From NCBI RefSeq assembly GCF_029937575.1, contig NZ_JAPYPS010000003.1:85023-149022 (forward strand): 64,000 bases of DNA, in the 5' to 3' direction. The translations under genes and the position numbers were made by a program. Below, piece by piece: positions 25,241-33,573 of the stretch. How positions within the stretch are numbered: the stretch's first letter is position 1; every line of letters starts with the position of its first letter. The DNA comes from Nocardioides sp. (GTDB taxonomy: Bacteria; Actinomycetota; Actinomycetes; Propionibacteriales; Nocardioidaceae). The notes under the pieces were generated by a model. The model was not told where the DNA came from and ran no database searches. It was given only the letters and a program-made list of their open reading frames with translations.

Positions 25241-25825
25241 ATGAGGAGCGAGACCGAGGTAGCGGTGTCGACCGCGGCGATCACCCTGATGCGCGGGGTG
25301 GTCTACCGCGAGACGCACGAGGGAGTCTGGGCGACCCTGCAGCGTCACGGGGCACCGGTGCGCGACCACTTCGCGACGATCGGCGTGGACGTCGTGGTCG
25401 ACGACAACGAGGGCTACGCCTACCTGCGTGCCCAGGTCGACGACGCCGAGGAGCTGCCTCGCCTGGTCAACCGCCGCAGCCTGTCCTACCCCGTCAGCCT
25501 CCTGCTGGTGCTGCTGCGCAAGCGGATGGTCGAGTGGGAGTCCACGAGCAACGAACCGCGTCTGATCCTCACGCGCGAGCAGATCGGCGAGATGCTCGCC
25601 CTCTTCCTCGCCGACACGTCCAACGAGGCCCGTCAGCTCGACCAGGTCGACAGCACGATCAAGAAGGTCGTCGACCTCGGTTTCCTGCGTGCGCTGCGCG
25701 GCCAGCGGGACACCTTCGAGGTACGGCGGATCCTCAAGGCCTACGTCGATGCCCAGACGTTGGCCGACTTCGCCGCCAAGCTCGACGACTACCGCCTGGA
25801 CGGGTCCCCGGGGGCACAGCCATGA
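25241..25825 (+). CDS. jetB: Wadjet subunit JetB (DUF4194)
   Basis: A 194-residue winged-helix protein of the MksE/kite type that binds the kleisin JetA and regulates the SMC ring. It has RLVNRRSLSYPVSLLLVLLR (about residues 72-91) and a second winged-helix part with LDQVDSTIKKVVDLGFLR. GAGGTGCGTCG lies just before the ATG, giving a ribosome-binding site. Its stop overlaps the jetC start (ATGA). Confidence 0.9.
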   Translation: MRSETEVAVSTAAITLMRGVVYRETHEGVWATLQRHGAPVRDHFATIGVDVVVDDNEGYAYLRAQVDDAEELPRLVNRRSLSYPVSLLLVLLRKRMVEWESTSNEPRLILTREQIGEMLALFLADTSNEARQLDQVDSTIKKVVDLGFLRALRGQRDTFEVRRILKAYVDAQTLADFAAKLDDYRLDGSPGAQP

Positions 25826-28800
25826 GTGAGGGACTCTTCTCCACCGTCGAGCTCGACACCGGATCGGCTCGTCCCGGGTGGCGGCTGCACCGCCTCGAGG
25901 TGCTCAACTGGGGCACCTTCGACAAGCGCGTCTGGTCGCTGCGTCTCGACGGCACCAACACCCTGCTCACCGGCGACATCGGCAGCGGCAAGTCGACCCT
26001 CGTCGACGCGGTCACCACGCTGCTCCTGCCCCATCAGAAGATCTCCTACAACAAGGCGGCCGGCTCCGAGGGCAAGGAGCGCACGCTGCGCAGCTACGTG
26101 CTCGGTCACCACAAGTCCGAGCGCATCGAGGAGTCCGGGACCTCGCGCCCGATCGGCCTGCGTGACCACACGTCGTACTCCGTCGTGCTGGGGGTGTTCA
26201 CCAACGCCGGGTCCGACGACGCGAACGGTTCCGGCGGCTCCACCGAGTCGGTCACGCTCGCCCAGGTCTTCACCCAGCGCGACCGCACCGGGCAGCCCGA
26301 CCGGTTCTACGTCACGGCCGAGCGCGAGCTCAGCATCGAGGACGACTTCGCCGGCTTCGGCACCAACCTCAACGACCTGCGCCGCCGGTTGCGCGACGGC
26401 GGCGCGCTGCTGGAGAAGGACTTCCCGGCCTACGGCCGACACGTACGACGTCTGCTCGGCATCCGCTCGGAGCAGGCGATGGAGCTGTTCCACCAGACGG
26501 TGTCGATGAAGTCGGTGGGCAACCTCAACGACTTCGTCCGCACCCACATGCTCGAGCCGGCCGACGCCACCGCACAGGTCGCCACCATCGTCACCCACTT
26601 CGACGACCTCACCCGCGCCCACGAGGCCGTACGACGTGCGCGCGACCAGCTCGCCGCCCTCGACCCGCTGCTGGTCAACTGCGACAAGCACGCCGCCCTG
26701 GCGGCCGAGCGGGCCACGACGGAGCGACAGCGCGACGGCGTCGGCCTCTACTTCACCGAGCTGCGGATCTCCCTGCTCACCACCCAGCTCGACCAGCTCG
26801 AGACCGAGCTGCAGGCGCGCCGGACCGACCTCGACGCGATCGTGGCCGCCCTGTCCTCCGCCCGCGGCGAGCAGAGCCGACTCATCGGCGAGCGCGCGGC
26901 AGCCGGCGGCGACCGCGTGGCCCAGCTGGAGCGTGAGATCAAGGAGCTCGAGGCCGTGGCGGCCGAGCGCACCACGCGCCAGCGGCGCCACGCCGAGCTG
27001 CTCGAGCAAGCCGGCCTGGCGCCGGTCGTCGACGCCGCGTCGTTCAGCCGCCGGCGCGAGGAGGCGACCGCGGCCTACGCCGAGGCCGAACCACGCCGAC
27101 GCGATCTCGACCACGAGTTCGCCGCGGCGATGACGACGCGCTCCAAGCTGGACGAGTCGATCGGCGAGATCGACGTCGAGCTCACCAGCCTGTCCCAGCG
27201 ACCGAGCAACCTGCCCAGCAAGGCGGTGACGCTGCGCGACAGGCTCGCGGCCGACCTCGGGGTCGCAGCCGAGGAGCTCCCCTTCGCCGGCGAGCTGATC
27301 GAGGTCGCCGAGTCCCACGGCGCCTGGCGCGGTGCCGCCGAGCGCGTGCTGCGCGGGCTGGGGCTCTCCCTGCTCGTGCCCCACCGGCACTACGCGGCCG
27401 CCGCACGCTGGGTCAACGACCAGCACCTCGGCGCCAAGCTCGTCTACCTGCGGGTGCCGGAGCGCAGCGTGCGGCTGCAGCCCGACCCGGCCGGCGACGG
27501 TCGCCTGCGCCTGCTCGACACCCTCGAGGTCGCCGAGGGAGGCTTCGCCGCCTTCCTCACCGCCGAGCTCAACCGTCGCGCCGACCACACGTGCGTGGCA
27601 ACGGTCGCCGAGCTGCAGACCGAGCACCGGGCGGTGACCGTCGAGGGTCAGATCCGCTCGGGCGATCGGCACGAGAAGGATGACCGCTCGCGCGTCGACG
27701 ACCCCCGCCAGTGGATCCTGGGACGCTCCAACCAACGCAAGCTCGAGGCACTCACCGCGGCTCGCACCGAGCTCCAGCACGAGCTCTCCCGGGTCGAGGA
27801 GAGCGTGGCCACGATCACCGAGCGTCGCGAGGTCGCGCTCGAGGTGACGCAGTCGCTCGGCCGGCTCCTGGATGTCGCCTCGTGGACCGAGCTCGACACC
27901 GCCACTCCCGCCGAGCAGGCGCGCGAGGCCGCCGAGGAGCGCGCCCGGCTGCTCGCGGGCTCCTCGCGACTCGCCGAGCTGGATCGCGCGCTGGACCGCG
28001 TCGAGACCCGGATCGCCGAGGTCGAGTCTCGCCGCTCGGCCGTGGAGGGCGCTGTCGGCGGCCTGAGCAGCGACCTGCACCGCTGTACGCGCAGCCGCTC
28101 CGTCGCGGCCGAGCAGCTGGCCGCGACCCCGGTCGACCTGCTGGAGCTGGCCCGTGGGCAGTACGCCGACATCGAGCTGCGCCTACCCGAGCCGGTCACC
28201 GACGCCGAGGCCTGCGACCGCGCCGCCGCGAGCCTCGCCGACACGCTGCACCGCTCCATGGAGCGGCTGCAGCAGCAGATGAACGCCCTGGCGACCACTG
28301 CCACCGCCCAGATGACAGCGATCAAGGCGCAGTGGCCGGCGGTCACGACCGAGATGGACGCCTCGATCCAGGCCGCCGGGGAGTACTACACCTTCCGCGA
28401 CCGCGTGCGCCGCGACGACCTGCCTCGCTTCGAGAAGGAGTTCAAGGAGCAGCTCAACACCAACGCGATCCGCGAGCTGGCCCGATTCGACCACTGGCTG
28501 CGCCGACAGTCCGACGAGATCCGTGAGCGCGTCGCCCGGATCAACGAGTCGCTGGGGGCGATCGACTACTCCCCCGGGCGCTACATCAAGCTGCTCATCG
28601 AGCCGACGATCAACGCCGACGTGCGCGACTTCCGGGCTGACCTGTCGGCGGTCACGAGCGGCACGATCGGCGGCGACGACCGCTACTCCGAGGAGCGGTT
28701 CCTCGAGGTCAAGCGGATCATCGAGCGCCTGCGCGGACGCGACGGACACGCCGAGGCCGACAAGACGTGGACCCGGCGGGTGACCGACGTGCGCAACTGG

Positions 28801-29211
28801 CATACCTTCTCGGCCGCCGAGATCGAGAAGGCCACCGAGACCGAGTGGGAGCACTACCGCGACTCCGACGGCAAGTCCGGCGGGCAGAAGGAGAAGCTCG
28901 CCTACACGATCCTCGCGGCCTCGCTGGCCTACCAGTTCGGGCTCGAGTGGGGCACGACCAGCTCGCGCGACTTCCGGTTCGCGGTGATCGACGAGGCCTT
29001 CGGACGTGGCTCCGACGTCTCGACGCGCTACGCGTTGTCCCTCTTCGAGCGGCTGGGCCTGCAGCTGTTGATCGTGACGCCGCTGCAGAAGGTGCACGTC
29101 ATCGAGCCCTACGTGCGGGCGATCGGGTTCGTCGACAACCGCGACGGCGTCGACTCGCGGGTCCAGACGCTGACCATCGAGGAGTATCGCGAGCGCCGCG
29201 GTCATGGCTGA
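25822..29211 (+). CDS. jetC: Wadjet SMC-like ATPase JetC
   Basis: The 1,129-residue motor of the complex, expected to extrude DNA loops with ATP. The Walker A loop GDIGSGKST is at residues 51-59 (Lys57), two long coiled-coil arms fill about 280-450 and 640-860 with a hinge region in between, the ABC signature SGGQKEKLAY begins at residue 1019, and the Walker B ends in VIDEA with Asp1057 and Glu1058. All ATPase residues are present, so the gene looks active. The final 'TPLQKVHVIEPYV' region is the usual JetC end. Overlaps jetD by eight bases. Confidence 0.92.
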   Translation: MSEGLFSTVELDTGSARPGWRLHRLEVLNWGTFDKRVWSLRLDGTNTLLTGDIGSGKSTLVDAVTTLLLPHQKISYNKAAGSEGKERTLRSYVLGHHKSERIEESGTSRPIGLRDHTSYSVVLGVFTNAGSDDANGSGGSTESVTLAQVFTQRDRTGQPDRFYVTAERELSIEDDFAGFGTNLNDLRRRLRDGGALLEKDFPAYGRHVRRLLGIRSEQAMELFHQTVSMKSVGNLNDFVRTHMLEPADATAQVATIVTHFDDLTRAHEAVRRARDQLAALDPLLVNCDKHAALAAERATTERQRDGVGLYFTELRISLLTTQLDQLETELQARRTDLDAIVAALSSARGEQSRLIGERAAAGGDRVAQLEREIKELEAVAAERTTRQRRHAELLEQAGLAPVVDAASFSRRREEATAAYAEAEPRRRDLDHEFAAAMTTRSKLDESIGEIDVELTSLSQRPSNLPSKAVTLRDRLAADLGVAAEELPFAGELIEVAESHGAWRGAAERVLRGLGLSLLVPHRHYAAAARWVNDQHLGAKLVYLRVPERSVRLQPDPAGDGRLRLLDTLEVAEGGFAAFLTAELNRRADHTCVATVAELQTEHRAVTVEGQIRSGDRHEKDDRSRVDDPRQWILGRSNQRKLEALTAARTELQHELSRVEESVATITERREVALEVTQSLGRLLDVASWTELDTATPAEQAREAAEERARLLAGSSRLAELDRALDRVETRIAEVESRRSAVEGAVGGLSSDLHRCTRSRSVAAEQLAATPVDLLELARGQYADIELRLPEPVTDAEACDRAAASLADTLHRSMERLQQQMNALATTATAQMTAIKAQWPAVTTEMDASIQAAGEYYTFRDRVRRDDLPRFEKEFKEQLNTNAIRELARFDHWLRRQSDEIRERVARINESLGAIDYSPGRYIKLLIEPTINADVRDFRADLSAVTSGTIGGDDRYSEERFLEVKRIIERLRGRDGHAEADKTWTRRVTDVRNWHTFSAAEIEKATETEWEHYRDSDGKSGGQKEKLAYTILAASLAYQFGLEWGTTSSRDFRFAVIDEAFGRGSDVSTRYALSLFERLGLQLLIVTPLQKVHVIEPYVRAIGFVDNRDGVDSRVQTLTIEEYRERRGHG

Positions 29212-30349
29212 GTGGTCCGAGCCAACCGACGTCGCAGCCAAGGTGCGCCGTCGTTGGACGTCGGGCGAGCTGCTGAAGTCGTACGGACGCGGCACGGAGT
29301 TCGAGCCGATCGAGGTGCCGCTGCGAGGGCCGAAGGCGGGCGAGATCGGTGCCGACCTGGGCCGGGTGCAGGCGTGGGCGACGCGTCTCGAGCGGCGCGC
29401 GGCCGGCGGCTACGACGTGATCCGCAAGCCGATCGGGGGTCGAGCCGGCGGGCGCAACGAGGTCCCGGCGCGCGCGGTGGTCACGTCGTACGCCCGGGCC
29501 TGGCGACTGCTCGGCGTCGAGGCCGAGGTGGCGTCGTACGACGAGATCCTGATGCTCACGGCCGACGTCGCGACCGCGCGCGCCTGGGTGCTGGCCCGGC
29601 CCCATGCCGCACTCACCGTCGGTGACGACTGGCCGGGCGTGCTGGCGGCCCGCGAGTGGCTCGAGGAGCACCGTGGCCGCGGCCGGTCGGTGCGCGAGAT
29701 CACCGCACGCGGCGTCGACACGAAGTTCGTCGAGAAGCACCGCGCTGTGCTGGCGGCACTGCTCGACGTCCCGTCCGCAGCGAGCGGCTTCGCCGCGGGC
29801 CTCGGCCTGCGCGAACGGCCTGCTCGGGTGCGACTGCGCTTCGACGAGGGTTTCGCGGGGCTGCCTGCCTCGCTCAGCGAGGCCACCGTCCGGGTCGATG
29901 AACTGTCGGCCGCCCGGGTCACGGTGCAGCGCGCGATCATCGTGGAGAACGAGATCACCTTCCTCTCGGTCCCCGTGCCGCGCGAGGGGCTGGTGATCTG
30001 GGGAGAGGGATTCCGGGTGAGTCGTGCTGGGTCGCTGCCGTTCCTCACCGACGTGCCGGTCCACTACTGGGGCGATCTCGACACCCACGGCTTCGCGATC
30101 CTCCACCAGCTGCGGTCGTGGTTGCCGCAGACCGAGTCGTTCCTGATGGACGCCGCAACCCTGCACCAGCACCGCGAGCGCTGGGGGCAGGAGCCGGCAC
30201 CGACGACCGCCGCGCTGAGCCGCCTCACCGGGGCCGAGCAGGCGTTGTACGGCGAGCTGGTCACCGACCGCCACGGCGAACGGGTGCGCCTCGAGCAGGA
30301 GCGGATCGACTGGGAGTGGGCGATGCGGCGCTGGCCGGGCGAGGCGTGA
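29204..30349 (+). CDS. jetD: Wadjet nuclease subunit JetD (DUF3322-DUF2220, Toprim-like)
   Basis: A 381-residue protein with an N-terminal DUF3322 arm (about residues 1-190) and a C-terminal DUF2220 domain related to topoisomerase VI/Spo11 Toprim folds. The metal-binding Toprim strand reads YWGDLDTHGFAILHQL with Asp291 and Asp293. JetD is the part that cuts plasmid DNA after the SMC motor stalls. Intact length and motifs complete the Wadjet set. The 52 bases after its stop separate it from a convergent unknown gene and show no strong terminator. Confidence 0.9.
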   Translation: MAEWSEPTDVAAKVRRRWTSGELLKSYGRGTEFEPIEVPLRGPKAGEIGADLGRVQAWATRLERRAAGGYDVIRKPIGGRAGGRNEVPARAVVTSYARAWRLLGVEAEVASYDEILMLTADVATARAWVLARPHAALTVGDDWPGVLAAREWLEEHRGRGRSVREITARGVDTKFVEKHRAVLAALLDVPSAASGFAAGLGLRERPARVRLRFDEGFAGLPASLSEATVRVDELSAARVTVQRAIIVENEITFLSVPVPREGLVIWGEGFRVSRAGSLPFLTDVPVHYWGDLDTHGFAILHQLRSWLPQTESFLMDAATLHQHRERWGQEPAPTTAALSRLTGAEQALYGELVTDRHGERVRLEQERIDWEWAMRRWPGEA

Positions 30350-30401
30350 TCGAGTCCAGGTAGCCGACCGCAGTGCCGTGCGCACACTCGTGGGTCGCTG
30401 C

Positions 30402-31718
30402 TCACGCGGCTGCCCTCCGCGCATCGAGCAGCGCGCCGAGCCACGACCGCGCGGGCTCAGCGAGGACGTCGCACACCTCGTGCAGCAGCGGCTCGTCGGC
30501 CTCGGTGGCCAGGTCCGGCAGGGCATCGAGCACCACCGGGTCGAGCAGCGCGGCGTGCAGCTGACTCACGGCGTCCCAGTCGTCCTCGCCGCACTCGGGG
30601 CAGAGGTCGTCGGGCTCGCCCAGGCACTGCGGGCAGTCGAACGGGTCCCTGGTCGACGCGCGGCAGACCTCTCGGGCGAGGAACAGCGTCCGGGTGACCA
30701 CGTCGGAGAGATCGGCCGTCCCAGCCTCCTGTCCGTCTGTCCAGGACCACAGCACCGCCTCGACCACTGTGATCGGGATGTCACTCATCAGTCCGGTCCA
30801 CTCAAGGGTGTCCGTGCGCACCACCTTGTCGCGCACGAGCCCGGAGTCCCGAAGGAGGTCGAGCCAGCGGGGCGGGTCGAGGGCGATGGCACGCGCCAGC
30901 GTGCCGGTCACCGGGAGCGGGGCGCTCTCGAACATCCGCCCGTCGTCGGTCGGCACCAGGCGCCCGATCACGGACGAGCCGGGTAACAGGTGGACGGCCG
31001 ATCCGATGTTGGGGAGCGTGATGGCCGCCTGATCCTCCTTGTCGAGCCAGAGCGACGTCTCCGCCGACGACCCGAGGAAGGTGTAGCCACCCATGGGCGC
31101 GAGCGCCCAGTCGCGGATCCGGTCGGCTCGAGAGACCAGGTCGGCAGACACGCCGTCGGCGAGGAAGGCGTCGAGGCCGCCGAGCTCGAACAGGAAGGCC
31201 TGGCGATACACCCAGTCGTGCTCGCTCACCTGGGCCGGATGCTCGGCACCGCGGTCGCCCTCGCTCACCTCCGGCAGCGCGAGTGCGGGCCCCCGCAGCT
31301 CGCACGCGACCTCGATGGCGCGCGCCGAGCGCGATCTCGGCCCCAGCCCGCGCTCGGCCTCGTCGAGGTAGTGCAACGCCTGCGCCAGGATCCAGCGCGA
31401 CACGGCCCACCCGGGCGTGAGCTCACCGAGCAGGTCGAGCTGGTGCAGACGGTAGACCCGCGAGGGACTCCAGAATGGACCCCCCTCGGGCGCGAACGGC
31501 CGCCGCCGGATGGCGGCCAGGGCGGCCGCCGCGTCACCCCGGCTCTCGGCCTCGTTGGCATCCTGCATCGCCCACAGCCACGGCTCCATGCCGGCGAGCG
31601 GGTGGGGAGACTCCGGCGTCGGGAGCATCAGGGACGTCGACGGCCCTGGCTGCTGCCGCGCGCGCCTCCCCTGCCGTCGCTGCGCCTGGGACTGTCGCGG
31701 CCGCCTGCGGTTCGACAT
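30402..31718 (-). CDS. unknown protein with zinc-ribbon-like CxxC pair; paralogue of upstream gene
   Basis: A 438-residue protein, not recognised. It begins with a strongly basic, disordered tail (MSNRRRPRQSQAQRRQGRR), similar in character to the tail of the DUF2786 protein at 33574. The core shares a segment with the gene at 31725: LPVTGTLARAIALDPPRWLDLL here, against LPVDARIAREVAAQPERWLDVI there. Near residue 375 a zinc-ribbon candidate FDCPQCLGEPDDLCPECGED holds four Cys in CxxC pairs. Seven bases separate it from the upstream paralogue, so the two are one transcript. It converges with jetD. Confidence 0.6.
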   Translation of the reverse strand: MSNRRRPRQSQAQRRQGRRARQQPGPSTSLMLPTPESPHPLAGMEPWLWAMQDANEAESRGDAAAALAAIRRRPFAPEGGPFWSPSRVYRLHQLDLLGELTPGWAVSRWILAQALHYLDEAERGLGPRSRSARAIEVACELRGPALALPEVSEGDRGAEHPAQVSEHDWVYRQAFLFELGGLDAFLADGVSADLVSRADRIRDWALAPMGGYTFLGSSAETSLWLDKEDQAAITLPNIGSAVHLLPGSSVIGRLVPTDDGRMFESAPLPVTGTLARAIALDPPRWLDLLRDSGLVRDKVVRTDTLEWTGLMSDIPITVVEAVLWSWTDGQEAGTADLSDVVTRTLFLAREVCRASTRDPFDCPQCLGEPDDLCPECGEDDWDAVSQLHAALLDPVVLDALPDLATEADEPLLHEVCDVLAEPARSWLGALLDARRAAA

Positions 31719-31724
31719 ACCGCC

Positions 31725-32897
31725 TCACCCCGCCAGCTCGTCGGAGGCGGGACTCGCGTCGATCATCCACAGAGCCTGCTCGCAGACGCCGCGAGCGTGT
31801 CCCGGCAGCTCGTGGGACAGGGCGCGCCAGGCCGCGGCGTAGGTCGGCGTCGCGAACCGGCTCACGAGGCGTTCGCTGGTCAGCTCGTCGAGCATCAGCT
31901 CGGCGATCAGGTGCCGACCTGCGCTCAGGGAGTCCGGGTCGGTGGCGATCAGCAGCGCGGCCGCGAGCGCCTCGGCGACCATGGTGTGCGGCGCACGCGG
32001 AAGGCGCTGGTCCAGCGGAAAGCCGAGCAGGTCGACCCAGGCGTGCTGAGGCAGGTCGGCGCTGACCGACCGCTCGGACAGGTGCGCGAAGGCCGGCTCC
32101 AGCGCACGCGAGCGGGTACGGGCGGCGATCACGTCGAGCCAGCGCTCGGGTTGGGCGGCGACCTCGCGCGCGATGCGCGCATCGACCGGCAGGGGTTGCC
32201 AATCGAAGAGCTTGCCGGGACCCCAGGTGGTCGGCACGATCCGACCCAGGACGTAGGTGCCGGTCGGCCGATAGCTGGTGAAGCCGAGGTCGAGCAGCTC
32301 GTGCTCCTCACCGCTGACGGCATCGGCAACGGTCAGCACGTCGCCATCGGCACCGACCACCTGGTAGCCACCGATCTGCGAGGTGATCCACTCGACGACG
32401 TGCTCGCCCTTGGTCAGCGCCGCTTGCGCCTCGGGCATGGTGAGCAGCTCGTCGAAGCCTCCGCGGTCGTAGACGTCGACCTGACGCACCACCCAGTCGC
32501 AGCCGTAGATCATCGCGCCGACCTGCTCCGGGTGATCACAGTCCATGGCATCGAAGGGGATGCCGTGCGGGTAGAGCAGGGGCACGACGTGCTGCAGCAC
32601 CCGCCCCGATCGCCGCGGCTGGCCGTAGAGCTCCAACCGGTGGGCCAGCACGGTGAGGAAGCGCGTCACCAACCAGGGCGGGGCATCCTCGCCGAGATCG
32701 GCGAGGACCCGCAGCATCGCCCCGTGGTGGGACTCGGCGAACATCGGCACCGAGCGGTGGTGGTCGAAGGCTGCTCGCCAGTCGCCGCGCAGCTCAGCGG
32801 CGCATGCCTGTTCGACCGCAACCTCGTGATCGAAGGTCATCTGGCTGGCGACGGAGCGGAAGGGATGGGATGGGTTCGAATGAGGTGACCGAGACAT
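31725..32897 (-). CDS. unknown protein, paralogue of the 30402 gene
   Basis: About 390 residues if read from the ATG at 32897; an ATG at 32840 (MTFDHEVAVEQ) would give 371. Helical N-terminal half (RGDWRAAFDHHRSVPM, ATRFLTVLAHR-like), a central beta-rich part with SQIGGYQVVGADGDVL and YVLGRIVPTTWGPGKLF, and the shared ERWLDVI segment. It lacks the CxxC pair of its neighbour. No membrane segment or signal. First gene of a two-gene unit beside Wadjet; a role in the island is possible but unsupported. Confidence 0.6.
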   Translation of the reverse strand: MSRSPHSNPSHPFRSVASQMTFDHEVAVEQACAAELRGDWRAAFDHHRSVPMFAESHHGAMLRVLADLGEDAPPWLVTRFLTVLAHRLELYGQPRRSGRVLQHVVPLLYPHGIPFDAMDCDHPEQVGAMIYGCDWVVRQVDVYDRGGFDELLTMPEAQAALTKGEHVVEWITSQIGGYQVVGADGDVLTVADAVSGEEHELLDLGFTSYRPTGTYVLGRIVPTTWGPGKLFDWQPLPVDARIAREVAAQPERWLDVIAARTRSRALEPAFAHLSERSVSADLPQHAWVDLLGFPLDQRLPRAPHTMVAEALAAALLIATDPDSLSAGRHLIAELMLDELTSERLVSRFATPTYAAAWRALSHELPGHARGVCEQALWMIDASPASDELAG

Positions 32898-33094
32898 GAC
32901 TCGAGCCTGCGCCGAGCCGACGGTCGTCGCCAGGGGGTCCTGGCAATCTGTGGACAACCACGCTCAGATCCGGATCCGCGTCGGAGCTGGGACCGGACGG
33001 CTACGAGGTAGCCGTCGTCCACGAAGGGTTCGGGGGTGCGGCCAGCTACCAGATGCGCCAACGTCTACCCAGCGGCAACATCAACTTCAAGGAC

Positions 33095-33100
33095 TAGCAT
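33095..33100 (+). promoter_or_regulatory. -10 hexamer TAGCAT, leaderless start
   Basis: TAGCAT is followed by GTGCGG and the ATG at 33107, so transcription would begin at the start codon of the small membrane protein. Confidence 0.45.
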
Positions 33101-33106
33101 GTGCGG

Positions 33107-33256
33107 ATGAAGACCATCACGGGCCGCACACGAACCCTGCTGATAGTCGCCATGACACTCGTTGTGGCCTACCTGATCGCGCTTCTGTTGCTTCACACGG
33201 CGTTCGTGTCAAGCAACAGCGGCGTGAGTGAGCGCGTCACGGTCGGACCGAGATAG
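33107..33256 (+). CDS. small single-pass membrane protein, 49 residues
   Basis: Translation gives MKTITGRTRTLL, a membrane helix of about 20 residues rich in Val, Ala and Leu, and a short polar tail ending VTVGPR. An in-frame GTG two codons earlier (33101) is possible, but the hexamer spacing favours the ATG. Too short for family assignment; basic-in, polar-out topology is predicted. It sits between the unknown paralogues and the transposase remnant, a typical place for small toxin-like or accessory membrane proteins, but no such function can be claimed. Confidence 0.45.
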   Translation: MKTITGRTRTLLIVAMTLVVAYLIALLLLHTAFVSSNSGVSERVTVGPR

Positions 33257-33345
33257 TCCAAACCCACCGTACGATCCTGCGGCCCGGTGCTGCGAAGGGA
33301 TCGTGGGTTTCCCAGAGCTGACTTCTCGCGGGGGACGGTCTCACC

Positions 33346-33536
33346 GTGGCCGCGATGTGGCGTGCCTACGCCAGCATCGAGCCCGACGCGGGGTCGCCGC
33401 CGTCGACTACGCCCCAGCCGGATGGCCTGATGACACCTACCCGATCGTGCGCAGGGTGCGGGTCGAGGCCGAGACGATCGCGGCCGATGGCCCACCTGAC
33501 CTCCGGCGGGTCGATCCCTGGCAGCGGACGCGCTGA
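33346..33536 (+). pseudogene. remnant of an IS1380-type DDE transposase
   Basis: Two frames carry pieces that look like the C-terminal part of an actinobacterial IS1380-family transposase: MWRAYASIEPDAG from 33355 in one frame, then VAAVDYAPAGWPDDTYPIVR and RRVRVEAETIAADG in the other frame up to a stop at 33536. The GWPxxTYxIVRRVRV stretch is the recognisable part. No terminal inverted repeats or full transposase remain, so the element is dead. The remainder of 33257-33573 shows no gene. Confidence 0.5.
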
Positions 33537-33573
33537 CGGCGCGCAGCTCTGGCCCGCAAGGCGACCCGTCAGC

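Noticed and set aside
25789..28080. 763-codon open frame on the minus strand opposite jetC
   Set aside because: Leu/Gly/Val-rich shadow of the coiled-coil arms of JetC.
32897..33231. Open frame of 111 codons starting at 32896
   Set aside because: Composition is random, no conserved segment, and it overlaps the better supported small membrane gene in another frame.
33228..33536. Intact 102-residue gene
   Set aside because: Only the C-terminal half looks like protein, and it matches the end of a transposase; treated as a remnant.
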